Shown here piece after piece: positions 33,668 through 41,992 of a DNA stretch of 64,000 nt; position 1 is the first letter of the stretch; every line of letters begins with the position of its first letter. The DNA lies in NCBI GenBank assembly GCA_028291055.1, contig JAQGIP010000136.1, positions 1-64,000 on the forward strand, read 5' to 3'. The translations under genes were made by a program, and so were the position numbers. The stretch comes from Caulobacter sp. Its GTDB lineage: Bacteria > Pseudomonadota > Alphaproteobacteria > Caulobacterales > Caulobacteraceae. A model generated the notes under the pieces. The model did not search any database. It saw nothing but the letters and a program-made list of their open reading frames with translations, and was not told the origin of the DNA.

Positions 33668-35308
33668 ATGGGCATGCCCAAGGACTCCAACACCGACGTA
33701 TTGATCTGCGGCGCGGGCGCCGCGGGCCTCACCCTGGCCATCGAGTTGGCCCGGCGCGGCGTCGACTTCCGGCTTATCGAAAAGCTGGACGGGCCGTTCC
33801 GCGGCTCGCGGGGCAAAGGCATCCAGCCGCGCACCCAGGAGGTGTTCGAGGATCTCGGCATCATCGATCGCGTCGTCGCGAGCGGCGGTATCTATCCTCC
33901 AGTTCTGGCGTATCGCCCCGACGGGACCACCGAGTGGATGGCAACCGGGGATATCGAGCAGCCGACGCCGGCCGAGCCCTATCACATGAGGCTTATGTCG
34001 CCGCAGTTCCTCACCGAGGCCGCGATGCGCGAGCGTCTTGCCGAGATGGGCCGCCGCGTGGAATTCGATCGCGAGCTCAAGAGCTTCAAGCAGAACGCAG
34101 AGTGCGTGACCGCTCGCATCGCCGGTGCGCGCGGCAGGGAGACGATTAGGGCCCGCTACCTCGTGGGCGCGGATGGCGGCCGCAGCTTCGTGCGGCGCGC
34201 GCTCGGCATCGGATTCCCCGGCGATCAGCTAGGGGTTCGCTTCGTGTGCGCGGACGTCATCCTGGAGGGACTTGTCAGGGACACCTGGCACCAGTTCATG
34301 GTTTCGGGACCGGACAAGTGGATGGCGGTCGCTCCACTCATGGGCACTGACCTGTTCCAGTTGCAAGGTCCCATTCCGCTCGAAGCCGAGATCGACCTTT
34401 CCGTGAAAGGCCTGCAACGAATCGTCGCCGAGCGGACGGGTCGGGATGACATCGTGCTGCGATCGGTCTCGTGGGCCTCTACATATGTCGTGGGCGCCCG
34501 CCTAGCCGATACCTACCGGGTCGGTCGTGTCTTCCTGGCGGGGGATGCCGCTCATATCCATCCCGCTACCGGTGCACAGGGCCTGAACACGAGCGTGCAG
34601 GACGCCTACAACCTCGGCTGGAAGCTGGCCGCGGTGCTGCGGGGTACGCCGGACACGCTGCTGGCGACGTACGAGGCGGAGCGCCGCCCGATCGCCGCCG
34701 AGATGCTCGGCCTCGCGAGCAAACTGCTCAACGAGGCGGCTGGGAAGGTGGTGATCAAGCGGGGCCGCGAGGTCCTTCAATTGGATCTCAGTTACCGGGG
34801 GTCCGGACTGGCCCTGGAGAGGCCGAAACGCGCTGCGGGCATCGCCGCCGGCGACCGTGCGCCAGATGCGGCAGTTCGCGGCGCCGGCGGTCTGCCGACC
34901 AGGCTCTTCAAACTGTTCCAGGGTCCGCACTGGACGCTTCTGGGGTATGAAACAGACCGTAGGCCACCGGTCGAGCCTCGCGACGGTCTTCGAATCCACC
35001 ACGTCGGCCCGCGCGGAGACATCATCGACGACGGTGGCCAGGTACGTGACGCCTACGGCCTCTCCCCCGGCGACTGGGTGCTGGTCAGGCCGGACGGCTA
35101 CGTAGGCGCCATCGTCTCAGGGGCCGAAATCTCGGCCCTTGACCCCTATCTGGCCAGCGCTGGGGTCGCGGCGAAACCCTCCAGAAGCGGCGCCGTCCGC
35201 CGTGCAGGTCGATCTGGGCGTACAGGCTCCCATGTGGTTCGGTGGTTCATCGCTGCTTTGGTCCTGGCCATCCTTGGCGTCGCGGCAGGGATGATCATTC
35301 CCCGATAG
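33668..35308 (+). CDS. FAD-dependent aromatic hydroxylase with C-terminal membrane helix
   Basis: About 546 residues, class A flavin monooxygenase. The FAD dinucleotide motif is VLICGAGAAGLTLAIELARRG, the DG motif region YLVGADGGRSFVRRALGIGF and the GD motif VFLAGDAAHIHPATGAQGLN. The thioredoxin-like C-terminal domain ends near VLVRPDGYVGAIVSG. Unlike usual members, it then adds a basic linker and a hydrophobic helix (WFIAALVLAILGVAAGMIIP), suggesting membrane anchoring. It probably hydroxylates a phenol or polyketide-like ring. ATGs at 33656, 33668 and 33674 are all possible starts. Confidence 0.85.
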   Translation: MGMPKDSNTDVLICGAGAAGLTLAIELARRGVDFRLIEKLDGPFRGSRGKGIQPRTQEVFEDLGIIDRVVASGGIYPPVLAYRPDGTTEWMATGDIEQPTPAEPYHMRLMSPQFLTEAAMRERLAEMGRRVEFDRELKSFKQNAECVTARIAGARGRETIRARYLVGADGGRSFVRRALGIGFPGDQLGVRFVCADVILEGLVRDTWHQFMVSGPDKWMAVAPLMGTDLFQLQGPIPLEAEIDLSVKGLQRIVAERTGRDDIVLRSVSWASTYVVGARLADTYRVGRVFLAGDAAHIHPATGAQGLNTSVQDAYNLGWKLAAVLRGTPDTLLATYEAERRPIAAEMLGLASKLLNEAAGKVVIKRGREVLQLDLSYRGSGLALERPKRAAGIAAGDRAPDAAVRGAGGLPTRLFKLFQGPHWTLLGYETDRRPPVEPRDGLRIHHVGPRGDIIDDGGQVRDAYGLSPGDWVLVRPDGYVGAIVSGAEISALDPYLASAGVAAKPSRSGAVRRAGRSGRTGSHVVRWFIAALVLAILGVAAGMIIPR

Positions 35309-35464
35309 CCAGCTAACATCCGTAACGACGTGATCGTGGTCTCATGACTAACCGTCAGTAGAAACTAGATTGTCCGGATCAACTCGGGATGATCAATTTT
35401 TCCAGTCTGACGCTGCTCTGAGATCATTCGATTGACCTTCGCCGATCGATCCGACGACAAAGCT

Positions 35465-36289
35465 TTAGGCGGCGTCGGTTGGCCACCAGTTATACAGGCG
35501 GCAGATGGCCTCGCCCATGATGAGGGTCTTGTCGGCTTCCGACAGCCACGGCATCTCCTCGGTAAACATGGTGACGGCCTGGCGCCAGGTGCAGTTGTCC
35601 AGGCGGGTGATGTCGGTTCCCCAGAATAGCCGCTCGGGGCCGTAGGCGTCGTAGAGGCGATGGATTCTGTCGTGCAGGCTCTTGAACGGATATCCGTCAA
35701 CACGCGCATAGTCCGGGCCCCCAACCAGCTTGACGGACACATTGGGGAAGCGGCTCCAGGAGAGCACGTCCGGGTGCTGTATCAGCTCGCGGGTTGCGGG
35801 GTCCTGAGCGACGATGCCGAAGTGGTCCAAGGTAATCTTGAGGGTCGGATACTGAGCGGCCCAGCGCTCAACGTGAGCCAGCACGAACGGCCCGCCGAGC
35901 GCGACCGGCAGGCCCAGTTCTTCGGCAAGCGCCAAGAACCAGTCCATCGTCCCGTCCGTCGGCCAACCCCTTTCGTTCTCTAGGCCGCAGATCATCCTGA
36001 AACCGATCATACCCGGCTGCGAGCGCCAGCGCCGCACCAAGTCCGGCGCCTCCGGCCGGTTCAGGTCGAGCCAGCCAGTCGTCGCGAAACGGTCGGGAAA
36101 GCGGGTGGCGGATTCAATCGCATAGCGATTGGAGTCAAAATCCCACATCGGCGGCGCGTTGATCGCGGCGTTCACACCGGCCGCGTCCATGTCCGCGACG
36201 GCCTGCTCCGCCGTATAGGGTTTTCCCCCATGGTGCGGCGGCGCCCCATCGCTGTCCCAAAGGTGAATCTGCGAGTCGACGATCAACAT
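35465..36289 (-). CDS. Amidohydrolase (amidohydrolase_2 family)
   Basis: A 274-residue TIM-barrel metal hydrolase. Metal ligands are suggested by SQIHLWD at residues 6-12 (in place of the usual DxHxH), ITLDHFGI near residue 152 and WGTDITRLD near residue 228. The family includes lactonases and decarboxylases of aromatic catabolism. It lies opposite the hydroxylase gene. Promoter motif copy D, 490 bp upstream on the same strand, may drive it. Confidence 0.8.
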   Translation of the reverse strand: MLIVDSQIHLWDSDGAPPHHGGKPYTAEQAVADMDAAGVNAAINAPPMWDFDSNRYAIESATRFPDRFATTGWLDLNRPEAPDLVRRWRSQPGMIGFRMICGLENERGWPTDGTMDWFLALAEELGLPVALGGPFVLAHVERWAAQYPTLKITLDHFGIVAQDPATRELIQHPDVLSWSRFPNVSVKLVGGPDYARVDGYPFKSLHDRIHRLYDAYGPERLFWGTDITRLDNCTWRQAVTMFTEEMPWLSEADKTLIMGEAICRLYNWWPTDAA

Positions 36290-37117
36290 TGGAGGCCTCG
36301 GATGCAGCTATTGTCGTTGTACGTCGCCGTGGCGCGAGCGCCCTCGGCGTATTCAACTCGGCCCCGCAGAAATACGCGCTGTCGTAGCCGAACCGTTGCG
36401 CAACGGGTGTCAGTCGGGCTTCGCGCCCACAAGCGCCCATCCCGGCGTCCGTCATGCGCCCCGAGATCAGTTGGCCCATTCAGCAGGCGCTGGAGCCGTC
36501 CGGTCACGAACCGGAGGCGCGTCGTTGTTCGCAGCGCCGCTCCAAATCTTCCTCCGGAACCCCACGACGCCGCCGGCTGAGGCCATTCTCCATTCAATAT
36601 CCCAGGCGCCTTGTGACAATATACTCTGTGAACGGATGTTCTGAGGCGCCCCCAACTAACTAGGCGTCTTGTGCGTCACGAACGTCGTATAGTTCAGTCC
36701 ATCTCGTCACCCACAATTGACGGCGCGGGCGGCGGAAGGCGCGATCGGGTCGCTTCCCTATCCGACGGTAGCGCGATGTTGTCGTGTATTATATCTCATT
36801 ATACACATAATAAATCCCTGTGCGATTATCCCGTCAACCTATTCCGCCGCCGCCGCGGCGTCGGGCGGGGGCCCTTTGACGGCCGCACCACTTCAGCCAA
36901 GGACGGTGGACGGCGACTTGTTTGGTTGGCCAGCAATGACGCCGCCGCCGGCGGTATGGGCATAGCCTGACCCCGCGGTGATCGTCCGACACCCGCCGCG
37001 CGCGAACTTGGTCAGCCCCGCTTCTGTTCTCGCACAACCGAACCTTGAAGCCACTTCGTCGGCGCGACTGAGGCGCGATGGCTGGACGCCGTCAGGCGCA
37101 ATGCACATAATCGCCGT
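36290..37117. other. Long spacer without a recognisable gene
   Basis: I find no frame with family similarity here on either strand. The sequence is more AT-rich than its surroundings, with TTATA-rich stretches around 36780-36830 that hold promoter motif copy D. It may contain degraded coding sequence from earlier rearrangements of the island. Confidence 0.5.
36782..36837 (-). promoter_or_regulatory. Island promoter motif, copy D (divergent)
   Basis: On the minus strand: TTGACG (36832-36837), then 24 nt further on TTATGTGTAT, AATG, and TATAAT. TTATGTGTATxATG is shared with copy B, but the GCCT block reads AGAT and the spacing to TTGACG is 4 nt longer. It points towards the amidohydrolase gene. 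Confidence 0.5.
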
Positions 37118-37723
37118 ATGAACATTGATCTTCGTGCACTCTACCACGCCCTGGGCGACCTCGTCGTAACCTTGAACCGGCCGCAACCGGGAATGGTCCT
37201 GCTGCGCGACGCGGGCATCTCACTGGACCGAGCCCTCTTTCCGCTCCTGGTCCGGATCGAACGCCGAGGGCCCATCGGCATCGTCGAACTCGCAGAACTC
37301 TCTGGCCGCGACTACACGACAATCAGCCGACAGGTCGCCAAGTTGGAAAGCCTGGGTCTCGCGTCGCGACAGACCGGCACTGTAGACCGTCGCGTTCGCG
37401 AGGCCGTGATCACCCCGGCGGGACTCGCAATAACCCGCGCGGTCGATCAGGCGCGCGAGAAACTCATGGCGACTATCCTCGCGTCATGGAGCCACGAGGA
37501 AATCATGGAGTTGGCGCGGCTCAGTCGAAGACTGGCTATCGCAATCGCCGGAGTGGAGCCCGCAGACCAGTCGGACGCGCAAGAATCCTACCAAGCTGAC
37601 GGCGGCAGGCCGGCAGATCCCCCCTCCCATTCATTGACCAAACGGCGCCGGTCTCCGCCGCCAACGACCAGCGAGCCCCGACTTGCAAATGGCAAACGGG
37701 CGGTCAGTGGAGCTGGAGATTGA
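37118..37723 (+). CDS. MarR-family regulator with unusual C-terminal tail
   Basis: A 201-residue frame. The MarR winged helix is clear between residues 35 and 110 (LFPLLVRIERRGPIGIVELAEL, SGRDYTTISRQVAKLESLGLASR, DRRVREAVITPAG). Normal MarR proteins end near residue 150. Here about 50 further residues (ADPPSHSLTKRRRSPPPTTS and on) run into the IS6 relic. The tail is probably a by-product of a downstream junction that removed the original stop. Confidence 0.75.
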   Translation: MNIDLRALYHALGDLVVTLNRPQPGMVLLRDAGISLDRALFPLLVRIERRGPIGIVELAELSGRDYTTISRQVAKLESLGLASRQTGTVDRRVREAVITPAGLAITRAVDQAREKLMATILASWSHEEIMELARLSRRLAIAIAGVEPADQSDAQESYQADGGRPADPPSHSLTKRRRSPPPTTSEPRLANGKRAVSGAGD

Positions 37724-37812
37724 AGATATTGTAGACGGCGTGGTGGGCAAGGAACTTCTGGGCCGAGGTTCTGCATTTGAACTTCCGCCACTTCTGCTCC
37801 GTTCCCGGATCG
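37704..37812 (-). pseudogene. IS6-family transposase C-terminal relic
   Basis: A minus-strand frame reads KFKCRTSAQKFLAHHAVYNIFNLQLH and then stops at 37704. This matches the conserved end of IS6-type transposases (RFKSxxSAQRFLSxHAxxYNxFNxQRH). A preceding SIRERSR in another frame fits the usual RRERxM stretch, implying a frameshift. The DDE catalytic part is gone. Confidence 0.65.
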
Positions 37813-38107
37813 AGGGATCGGGCCTTCCGCGCGACTCTCCCCAAATGCCACCTCGTGGAGGCCGATCCCTCAGGCCCAGATCTCTACCTGCAGCACGGCA
37901 TGACGCCAATTTGTCTCTAACAATCGCCTCACGTAGACTTTGGGGTTGAACCCTGTCCTTCGACAGCCCGTTCCGGCTCATCCGAGGGTCTGCCTTACCC
38001 CACGCGCGTCCCACATGAGCGCCGACAGTATGCGATTCCGTCGAACGGCAGGAAGGTGACGCGGATGCATTGATGGTCAGGCGGCACCCCCGAGCCCGAT
38101 TGGGATC
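37813..38107. other. Spacer, nothing recognisable
   Basis: No gene or repeat is recognised between the IS6 relic and the MerR gene. A short minus-strand stretch near 38030-38070 reads RIRVTFLPFDGI but is too short to assign. Confidence 0.4.
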
Positions 38108-38512
38108 TTAGGCGGACGTCGCTTCCAGCTTTGCCGCTAGCCGATCAGAGGCTGCTCGCAACACTTCAAGCGCATCGTCAATCTGATCGCGCTTCAGTTC
38201 CAGGGCGGCGAGCCGCTCCCTGAACAGGAGCAGCGCACGAGCCGCTTGGGCGTCATGGCCTTCTCTTTCATAGGTCTCGAAGAGCAAGCGGATCTGTTCG
38301 AGCGTGAACCCCATGCTCCGTCCCCGGAGGATAAGGTGAAGGCGCACCTTTTCCAGACGCGAATAGATACGCGCCTGATCCGCACGCCGCTTGGGCGAGA
38401 GTAGCCCTTTGTGCTCGTAGTGCCTCAAAGCCCTGGCCGTCGCTCCGGACTGGCGGCAAATCTGGGCAATGGTGAGCGCCTCGGAGGGCGCCCGTAGCCG
38501 TGTGATGGACAA
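38108..38512 (-). CDS. MerR-family transcriptional regulator
   Basis: About 134 residues from TTG at 38512, which follows GAGAGGAG; the open frame to 38668 adds sequence without similarity. The MerR domain is LTIAQICRQSGATARALRHYEHKGLLSPKR followed by MGFTLEQIRLLFETY. A coiled helix (RERLAALELKRDQIDDALEVL) follows for dimerisation. No cysteine metal site is seen. The target is unknown; the TonB-receptor relic upstream may once have been regulated by it. Confidence 0.75.
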   Translation of the reverse strand: MSITRLRAPSEALTIAQICRQSGATARALRHYEHKGLLSPKRRADQARIYSRLEKVRLHLILRGRSMGFTLEQIRLLFETYEREGHDAQAARALLLFRERLAALELKRDQIDDALEVLRAASDRLAAKLEATSA

Positions 38513-38718
38513 TCTCCTCTCCTCTGAAGCGGTAAAGGGTTGGGCGAGTAACGGCCGCGGCGCCTCAGCCAGGAGCCGGATGTCGAAGGCCCCCTTCGCA
38601 TCGAATGGGGGGCGGAGTTGTAAATCGGCCCCACCCCCGCATTCTTGTCCGCCGCTGTCTCCCCACAAAGACCAGAGCGCGCTGCACGGTAGACGTCAGC
38701 GCCCTTAGCCGGCGCGCC

Positions 38719-39036
38719 CTACTTCATATTGAGGGTCAACGTAACGCCAATCGTCCTCGGCTCATTCCAAAGAACGTTTGAGTAGTAAGGGCCGGTGAAG
38801 CCGAACAACGCCGCACTGCTGCGAAACTGACCGAATGCGCTCCCGTAGCGGGTGTCGGTCAAGTTTCGCCCCCAAATGCGTAGATCCCAACGTCCATCAA
38901 GCGTCTTGAAATCGATCGACCCGTTGACCAGGCCGGTTATACGCGTGATCGCCAGAACCTGTGGCACTTCGGAGTTCGTTTCGTCGCCAAAGGTCTTGCT
39001 CCGGTATGAGTAGCGATCAGCTCGAAGAACGACAGG
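38719..39036 (-). pseudogene. C-terminal relic of a TonB-dependent receptor
   Basis: About 105 residues of the last beta strands of a TonB-dependent outer-membrane receptor, with the typical DLRIWGRNLTDTRYGSAFG and the terminal EPRTIGVTLTLNMK. In-frame similarity continues upstream of the GTG at 38967 (YRSKTFGDETNSEVP) to about 39036. There the frame is lost and a small plus-strand gene overlaps. The plug and most of the barrel are absent. Confidence 0.75.
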
Positions 39037-39248
39037 CCCGCGAATTTGCGCAGCGTGTCGCCGATGCGCTCGGGATTACCCTCGCGGACCTCGATGAAAC
39101 GGAGTGGGACTACGACGAAAACACGGGGAGCGACGGAGCGCTGCACGGCTACGTCATAAACTTCGCTGAAGGCTCATCGCCAGAGGTCTTATCGAAAATC
39201 GCGGGCCTGACTCATGGCCGTTGGATTCAGATTGGACCGGTGCTCTAG
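39006..39248 (+). CDS. Small hypothetical protein
   Basis: An 80-residue acidic protein with ATG at 39006. The helical N-terminus (QLEERQAREFAQRVADALGI) and the acidic middle (DETEWDYDENTGSDG) look like a real soluble protein, ending WIQIGPVL. I know no family. Its 5' end overlaps the receptor relic on the opposite strand, so expression is uncertain. Confidence 0.5.
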   Translation: MSSDQLEERQAREFAQRVADALGITLADLDETEWDYDENTGSDGALHGYVINFAEGSSPEVLSKIAGLTHGRWIQIGPVL

Positions 39249-39455
39249 GACTGGCCGGTCACGGCGAAGGGGGCTTGGGAACGTTCAGCGATGTGTCGCG
39301 CAAACAGGCTTCCCAATTTTCCAAGGTCTCGAAGAGTTCGTTCGAAGATTCTCCGCTCAGGCACGCCATTTCGTCCTTCATCGGTGAAGGCGATGCGGTC
39401 GCCGCTCGCGAACCGTCGCCCAACGCCTCCCAGGAATGTCGGCCCGCGATATACA

Positions 39456-39563
39456 GCAAGAAAGGGGTCAGAGTCATTATTGACGCTAGCCCCCCGCGCC
39501 GATCCAACCCACATCTCGCGCGACCCTCCGCGCGAGCCAAAATGACTCTGATCCCCTTTTCGC
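39456..39563. repeat. Palindromic REP-like element with GGGGTCAGAGTCATT arms
   Basis: AAGGGGTCAGAGTCATT near 39463-39479 is matched in reverse by AAATGACTCTGATCCCCTTTT near 39538-39560. Such arms accompany REP-associated (Y1-type) transposases in many proteobacteria. A minus-strand frame (39259-39540) runs out of the element and is not recognised. The rest of 39249-39633 holds nothing else visible. Confidence 0.7.
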
Positions 39564-39633
39564 TGGCGCGGAAATCGTGGCTGATTGAGCCCTAGGCGCG
39601 CTTATTCTTCGATCCCTCACACACGAGACGACC

Positions 39634-39810
39634 ATGGCCCCTCTTAGAATTCTATTCGAAGACACCGGCGAGATTAAGCAGGTCGAACCCACTGGGTCGG
39701 AGCGCTTTCGCAACAGCTTTCGCCCGACCTTCAATCTCCCGAACCGGTACACCCTTCTCTCGCCGGACCCACCTCACCCCGACTATGATCTAAGGGCTGT
39801 CGTTGTCTGA
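39634..39810 (+). CDS. Small hypothetical protein
   Basis: A 58-residue frame with ATG at 39634, reading MAPLRILFEDTGEIKQVEPTG and later TFNLPNRYTLLSP. Composition looks like a real protein, but I know no family and the ribosome-binding site is weak. It is the last possible gene of the island. Confidence 0.35.
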   Translation: MAPLRILFEDTGEIKQVEPTGSERFRNSFRPTFNLPNRYTLLSPDPPHPDYDLRAVVV

Positions 39811-39960
39811 TCACTACCGTGCCGCGCCTGCGCTGGAGGGCACAATGACAGGGCACGCTAGCCACATTTGTCACAACTAGTCGTTATAATTCATATGGTT
39901 GCCTATAGACTGGATGGCACATGCTTTCGGTCCGAGCCCGCCATCTCTTCTTCCCCCAAC

Positions 39961-41379
39961 TCAACGCTTGCCTCTGCGGCCCGTCAACCCCGGCCCAACA
40001 ATCCGCGCCGCGCCATACGCCCCCCGCAACCGCCCATCCCGCGCGAAATCGCCCATCATCCGGAAGTAGCCCTCGGCATAGCGGGTCGACAGCCGCTCCC
40101 CGTCCGGCGCCGTCTCAAACTCCGTCATGCCGTGCTCCGCGCTCGGGTAGAGGGCCAGGGTGATGGGGCGGCCCTTGGCGATCAGGGTCTTCAGCCGCCG
40201 GGAGGTTTCGCCGCTGGGCGCTTCGAGGTCGAGGCCGCCGAGGATCCAGAGTTGGGGGACCTTTACGGCGGCGAGGGTGGCCATGGGGTCGTAGCGGAAG
40301 GGGGTGTTCCAGCGGAAGTTGGGGGCCTGGGCGCGGATTTCGTCGGTGGTCATGCCGAGGAGGGCGAAGGTGAAGTCGCCCTGGACGTCCTTGTACCAGG
40401 GCTCGTCGCGGTATTTGGCGCGCAAGGCGTCGAAGGCTTCGAAGCCGGTGGTGAAGCCGCTTTCGAACAGGGTTTCGGCGGCGCCGGCGACTTCCAGGGC
40501 CTTGGCGATCTCTTCGGGGCTGTGGCCCTTCAGGCGCATCTGGAGCACGACCGCCTCGCGGTCCTCGTCGATCACGGAGATGGCGAGGCCGAAGCTGACG
40601 ATGATGAAGTCGGGGTTGGAGCGGGTGGCGGCGATGGGGGCGATCCAGCCGCCCTGGCTGGGGCCCTGGAAGCCGATGCGCCCCGTCCGGGGGCCGGCCA
40701 GGCGCCGGGCCTGCGCCAAGGCGGCGATGGCGTCGTCGGCGAGGAGGGAGAAGTCCTGGGTGTAGACGCCTTGCGAGGCGCCCGTGCCGCGCTTGTCATA
40801 GACGAAGGCGCCGACGCCCATGGCGGGGAGCAGGCGCTGGAGAGCGTCGAAGTCGCGCGCGGAGGTGTGTTCGGAGCCCTGGAGCAGGACCACGATGGGG
40901 ACGCGGCCGGCGCCGGGCGGCAGGACCAGGCGGCCGGTCAGGCGCGCGCCGCGTGAGACGAAGGTGGTCTCGACGGTGGGCAGGGCGATGCGGCGGCCCG
41001 GCGTCTTGCCGAAGGCGATGGTGGGGGCGCCAAGCGCGCCGGGCGGACAGGCCGCGAAGGTGACGCGCAGGCCGTCCGGGCGGCCGGTCCAGCCGTAGCT
41101 GCTCAACCAACCCTGCGGCGAGCCGGTGAGGCGGCCTGTGGAGCCGTCCAGCCGCCGCCAGCGCAGGGCGCCGCCCGAGGCGGCGCCGACATCGAGGGCC
41201 TCGCCGTTGGCCAGGCGATAGAGGCCGACGGGACAGCCGGCCGGTTCCTCGGCGCCGAGTGAGGCCGCCGCCGGAAGACAGAGGGCGAGGATCATGGCGA
41301 GCCACGCGAAGGGGGCGCGTCTCCAGCGAGCGGGCGCCTCGGTGCGGCGCGTCTGGCGATGCGGTGCTGGTTCGTCCAT
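39961..41379 (-). CDS. Exported alpha/beta hydrolase (peptidase S9-like)
   Basis: A 472-residue protein. An N-terminal hydrophobic segment (FAWLAMILALCLPAAASLGA) indicates export. Residues 45-150 form a small strand-rich domain. The hydrolase core has VVLLQGSEHTSARDFDALQR, the nucleophile elbow GPSQGG near residue 253, LWILGGLDLEAPS with the acid and YPSAEHGMTEF with the histidine. It resembles bacterial periplasmic hydrolases of broad specificity. It marks the return to native, dense GC-rich coding DNA. Confidence 0.82.
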   Translation of the reverse strand: MDEPAPHRQTRRTEAPARWRRAPFAWLAMILALCLPAAASLGAEEPAGCPVGLYRLANGEALDVGAASGGALRWRRLDGSTGRLTGSPQGWLSSYGWTGRPDGLRVTFAACPPGALGAPTIAFGKTPGRRIALPTVETTFVSRGARLTGRLVLPPGAGRVPIVVLLQGSEHTSARDFDALQRLLPAMGVGAFVYDKRGTGASQGVYTQDFSLLADDAIAALAQARRLAGPRTGRIGFQGPSQGGWIAPIAATRSNPDFIIVSFGLAISVIDEDREAVVLQMRLKGHSPEEIAKALEVAGAAETLFESGFTTGFEAFDALRAKYRDEPWYKDVQGDFTFALLGMTTDEIRAQAPNFRWNTPFRYDPMATLAAVKVPQLWILGGLDLEAPSGETSRRLKTLIAKGRPITLALYPSAEHGMTEFETAPDGERLSTRYAEGYFRMMGDFARDGRLRGAYGAARIVGPGLTGRRGKR

Positions 41380-41391
41380 CTGTAACCTCGC

Positions 41392-41865
41392 CTAGTTGGG
41401 CCACGCGCCATCGCGCGGCGTTTGGCTGGAAGGGAGCGGCTCGATCCGCAGCTCGCTCGCGCCTTCCCGCAGGATGGCTTCACCGGCGAGCGCGAGCTCA
41501 CCGTTCGGGTCCTCGAGGCTGAGCACGGGATTGCCGGCGAGCCGTCCCGCGTTGTTGGCGAACCGGCAGACTCCATAGGCAAACAACAGCTCGGGCTCAC
41601 CGCGCTCCGCGCCGTAGAGGAGGATGTCGCCGGGCCTGGGGCGGGCCGTGGCGTTTTCCGGCGCCAGGACGCGGCCCGGGGGCCAGACCGGCGCGAGCGG
41701 CGCCCAGACGGCCTCACCGCTCCAGCGGGCGTGCAGGACCTGTCCGCGATAGGGCAGCAGGTCCTCGAGCAGGGTGCAGGACAGGGGCGCGAGATCGCGC
41801 CGCAGCCGGGCCGGCCAGGACCGTGCGCCGAGCGTTATGCGGATCCAGGAGATGTCTCGGCTCAT
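41392..41865 (-). CDS. DUF3830 family protein (cyclophilin-like fold)
   Basis: About 157 residues from ATG at 41865 (MSRDISWIRITLGARSWPARL); the frame continues 33 codons upstream without similarity. The DUF3830 signature LEDLLPYRGQVLHARWSGEAVW is clear, followed by PRPGDILLYGAE. The fold is cyclophilin-like, but the function is not established. It lies 12 bp before the hydrolase gene on the same strand and may be its operon partner. The AraC-type gene is divergent. Confidence 0.78.
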   Translation of the reverse strand: MSRDISWIRITLGARSWPARLRRDLAPLSCTLLEDLLPYRGQVLHARWSGEAVWAPLAPVWPPGRVLAPENATARPRPGDILLYGAERGEPELLFAYGVCRFANNAGRLAGNPVLSLEDPNGELALAGEAILREGASELRIEPLPSSQTPRDGAWPN

Positions 41866-41992
41866 CAGATCGAACGCCAGGTGAAGGACGCCGATCTCTA
41901 GCGCGCGCGACCGGGCCGGTATTGGACGCATTAAAGGCGGCGGGCCCGGCGCGCCGGTCGTCATGCAAGCCGCCGGGTGATAGGGTCGGCGC

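Larger units (their letters stand above)
23011..39950. mobile_element. Accessory genomic island at tRNA-Arg
   Basis: The interval begins at a tRNA 3' end with an inward-pointing truncated tyrosine integrase and ends where dense native GC-rich genes resume. It carries catabolic and transport genes, four regulators, relics of at least five genes and visibly more AT-rich spacers. No duplicated tRNA 3' end (attR) was found by eye near 39.9 kb, so the right border is approximate and the element is probably no longer mobile. Confidence 0.65.

Noticed and set aside
36396-36970. Several short plus-strand frames in the long island spacer
   Set aside because: No ribosome-binding sites, no recognisable motifs and low complexity in parts.
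39800-39960. Expected duplicated tRNA-Arg 3' end (attR) at the island's right border
   Set aside because: No convincing match to the T-arm and acceptor sequence was found by eye here or elsewhere in the island.
39868-40956. Long plus-strand frame opposite the exported hydrolase
   Set aside because: Gly/Ala/Arg-rich shadow of the minus-strand gene with no family pattern; many similar shadows occur across this GC-rich window.
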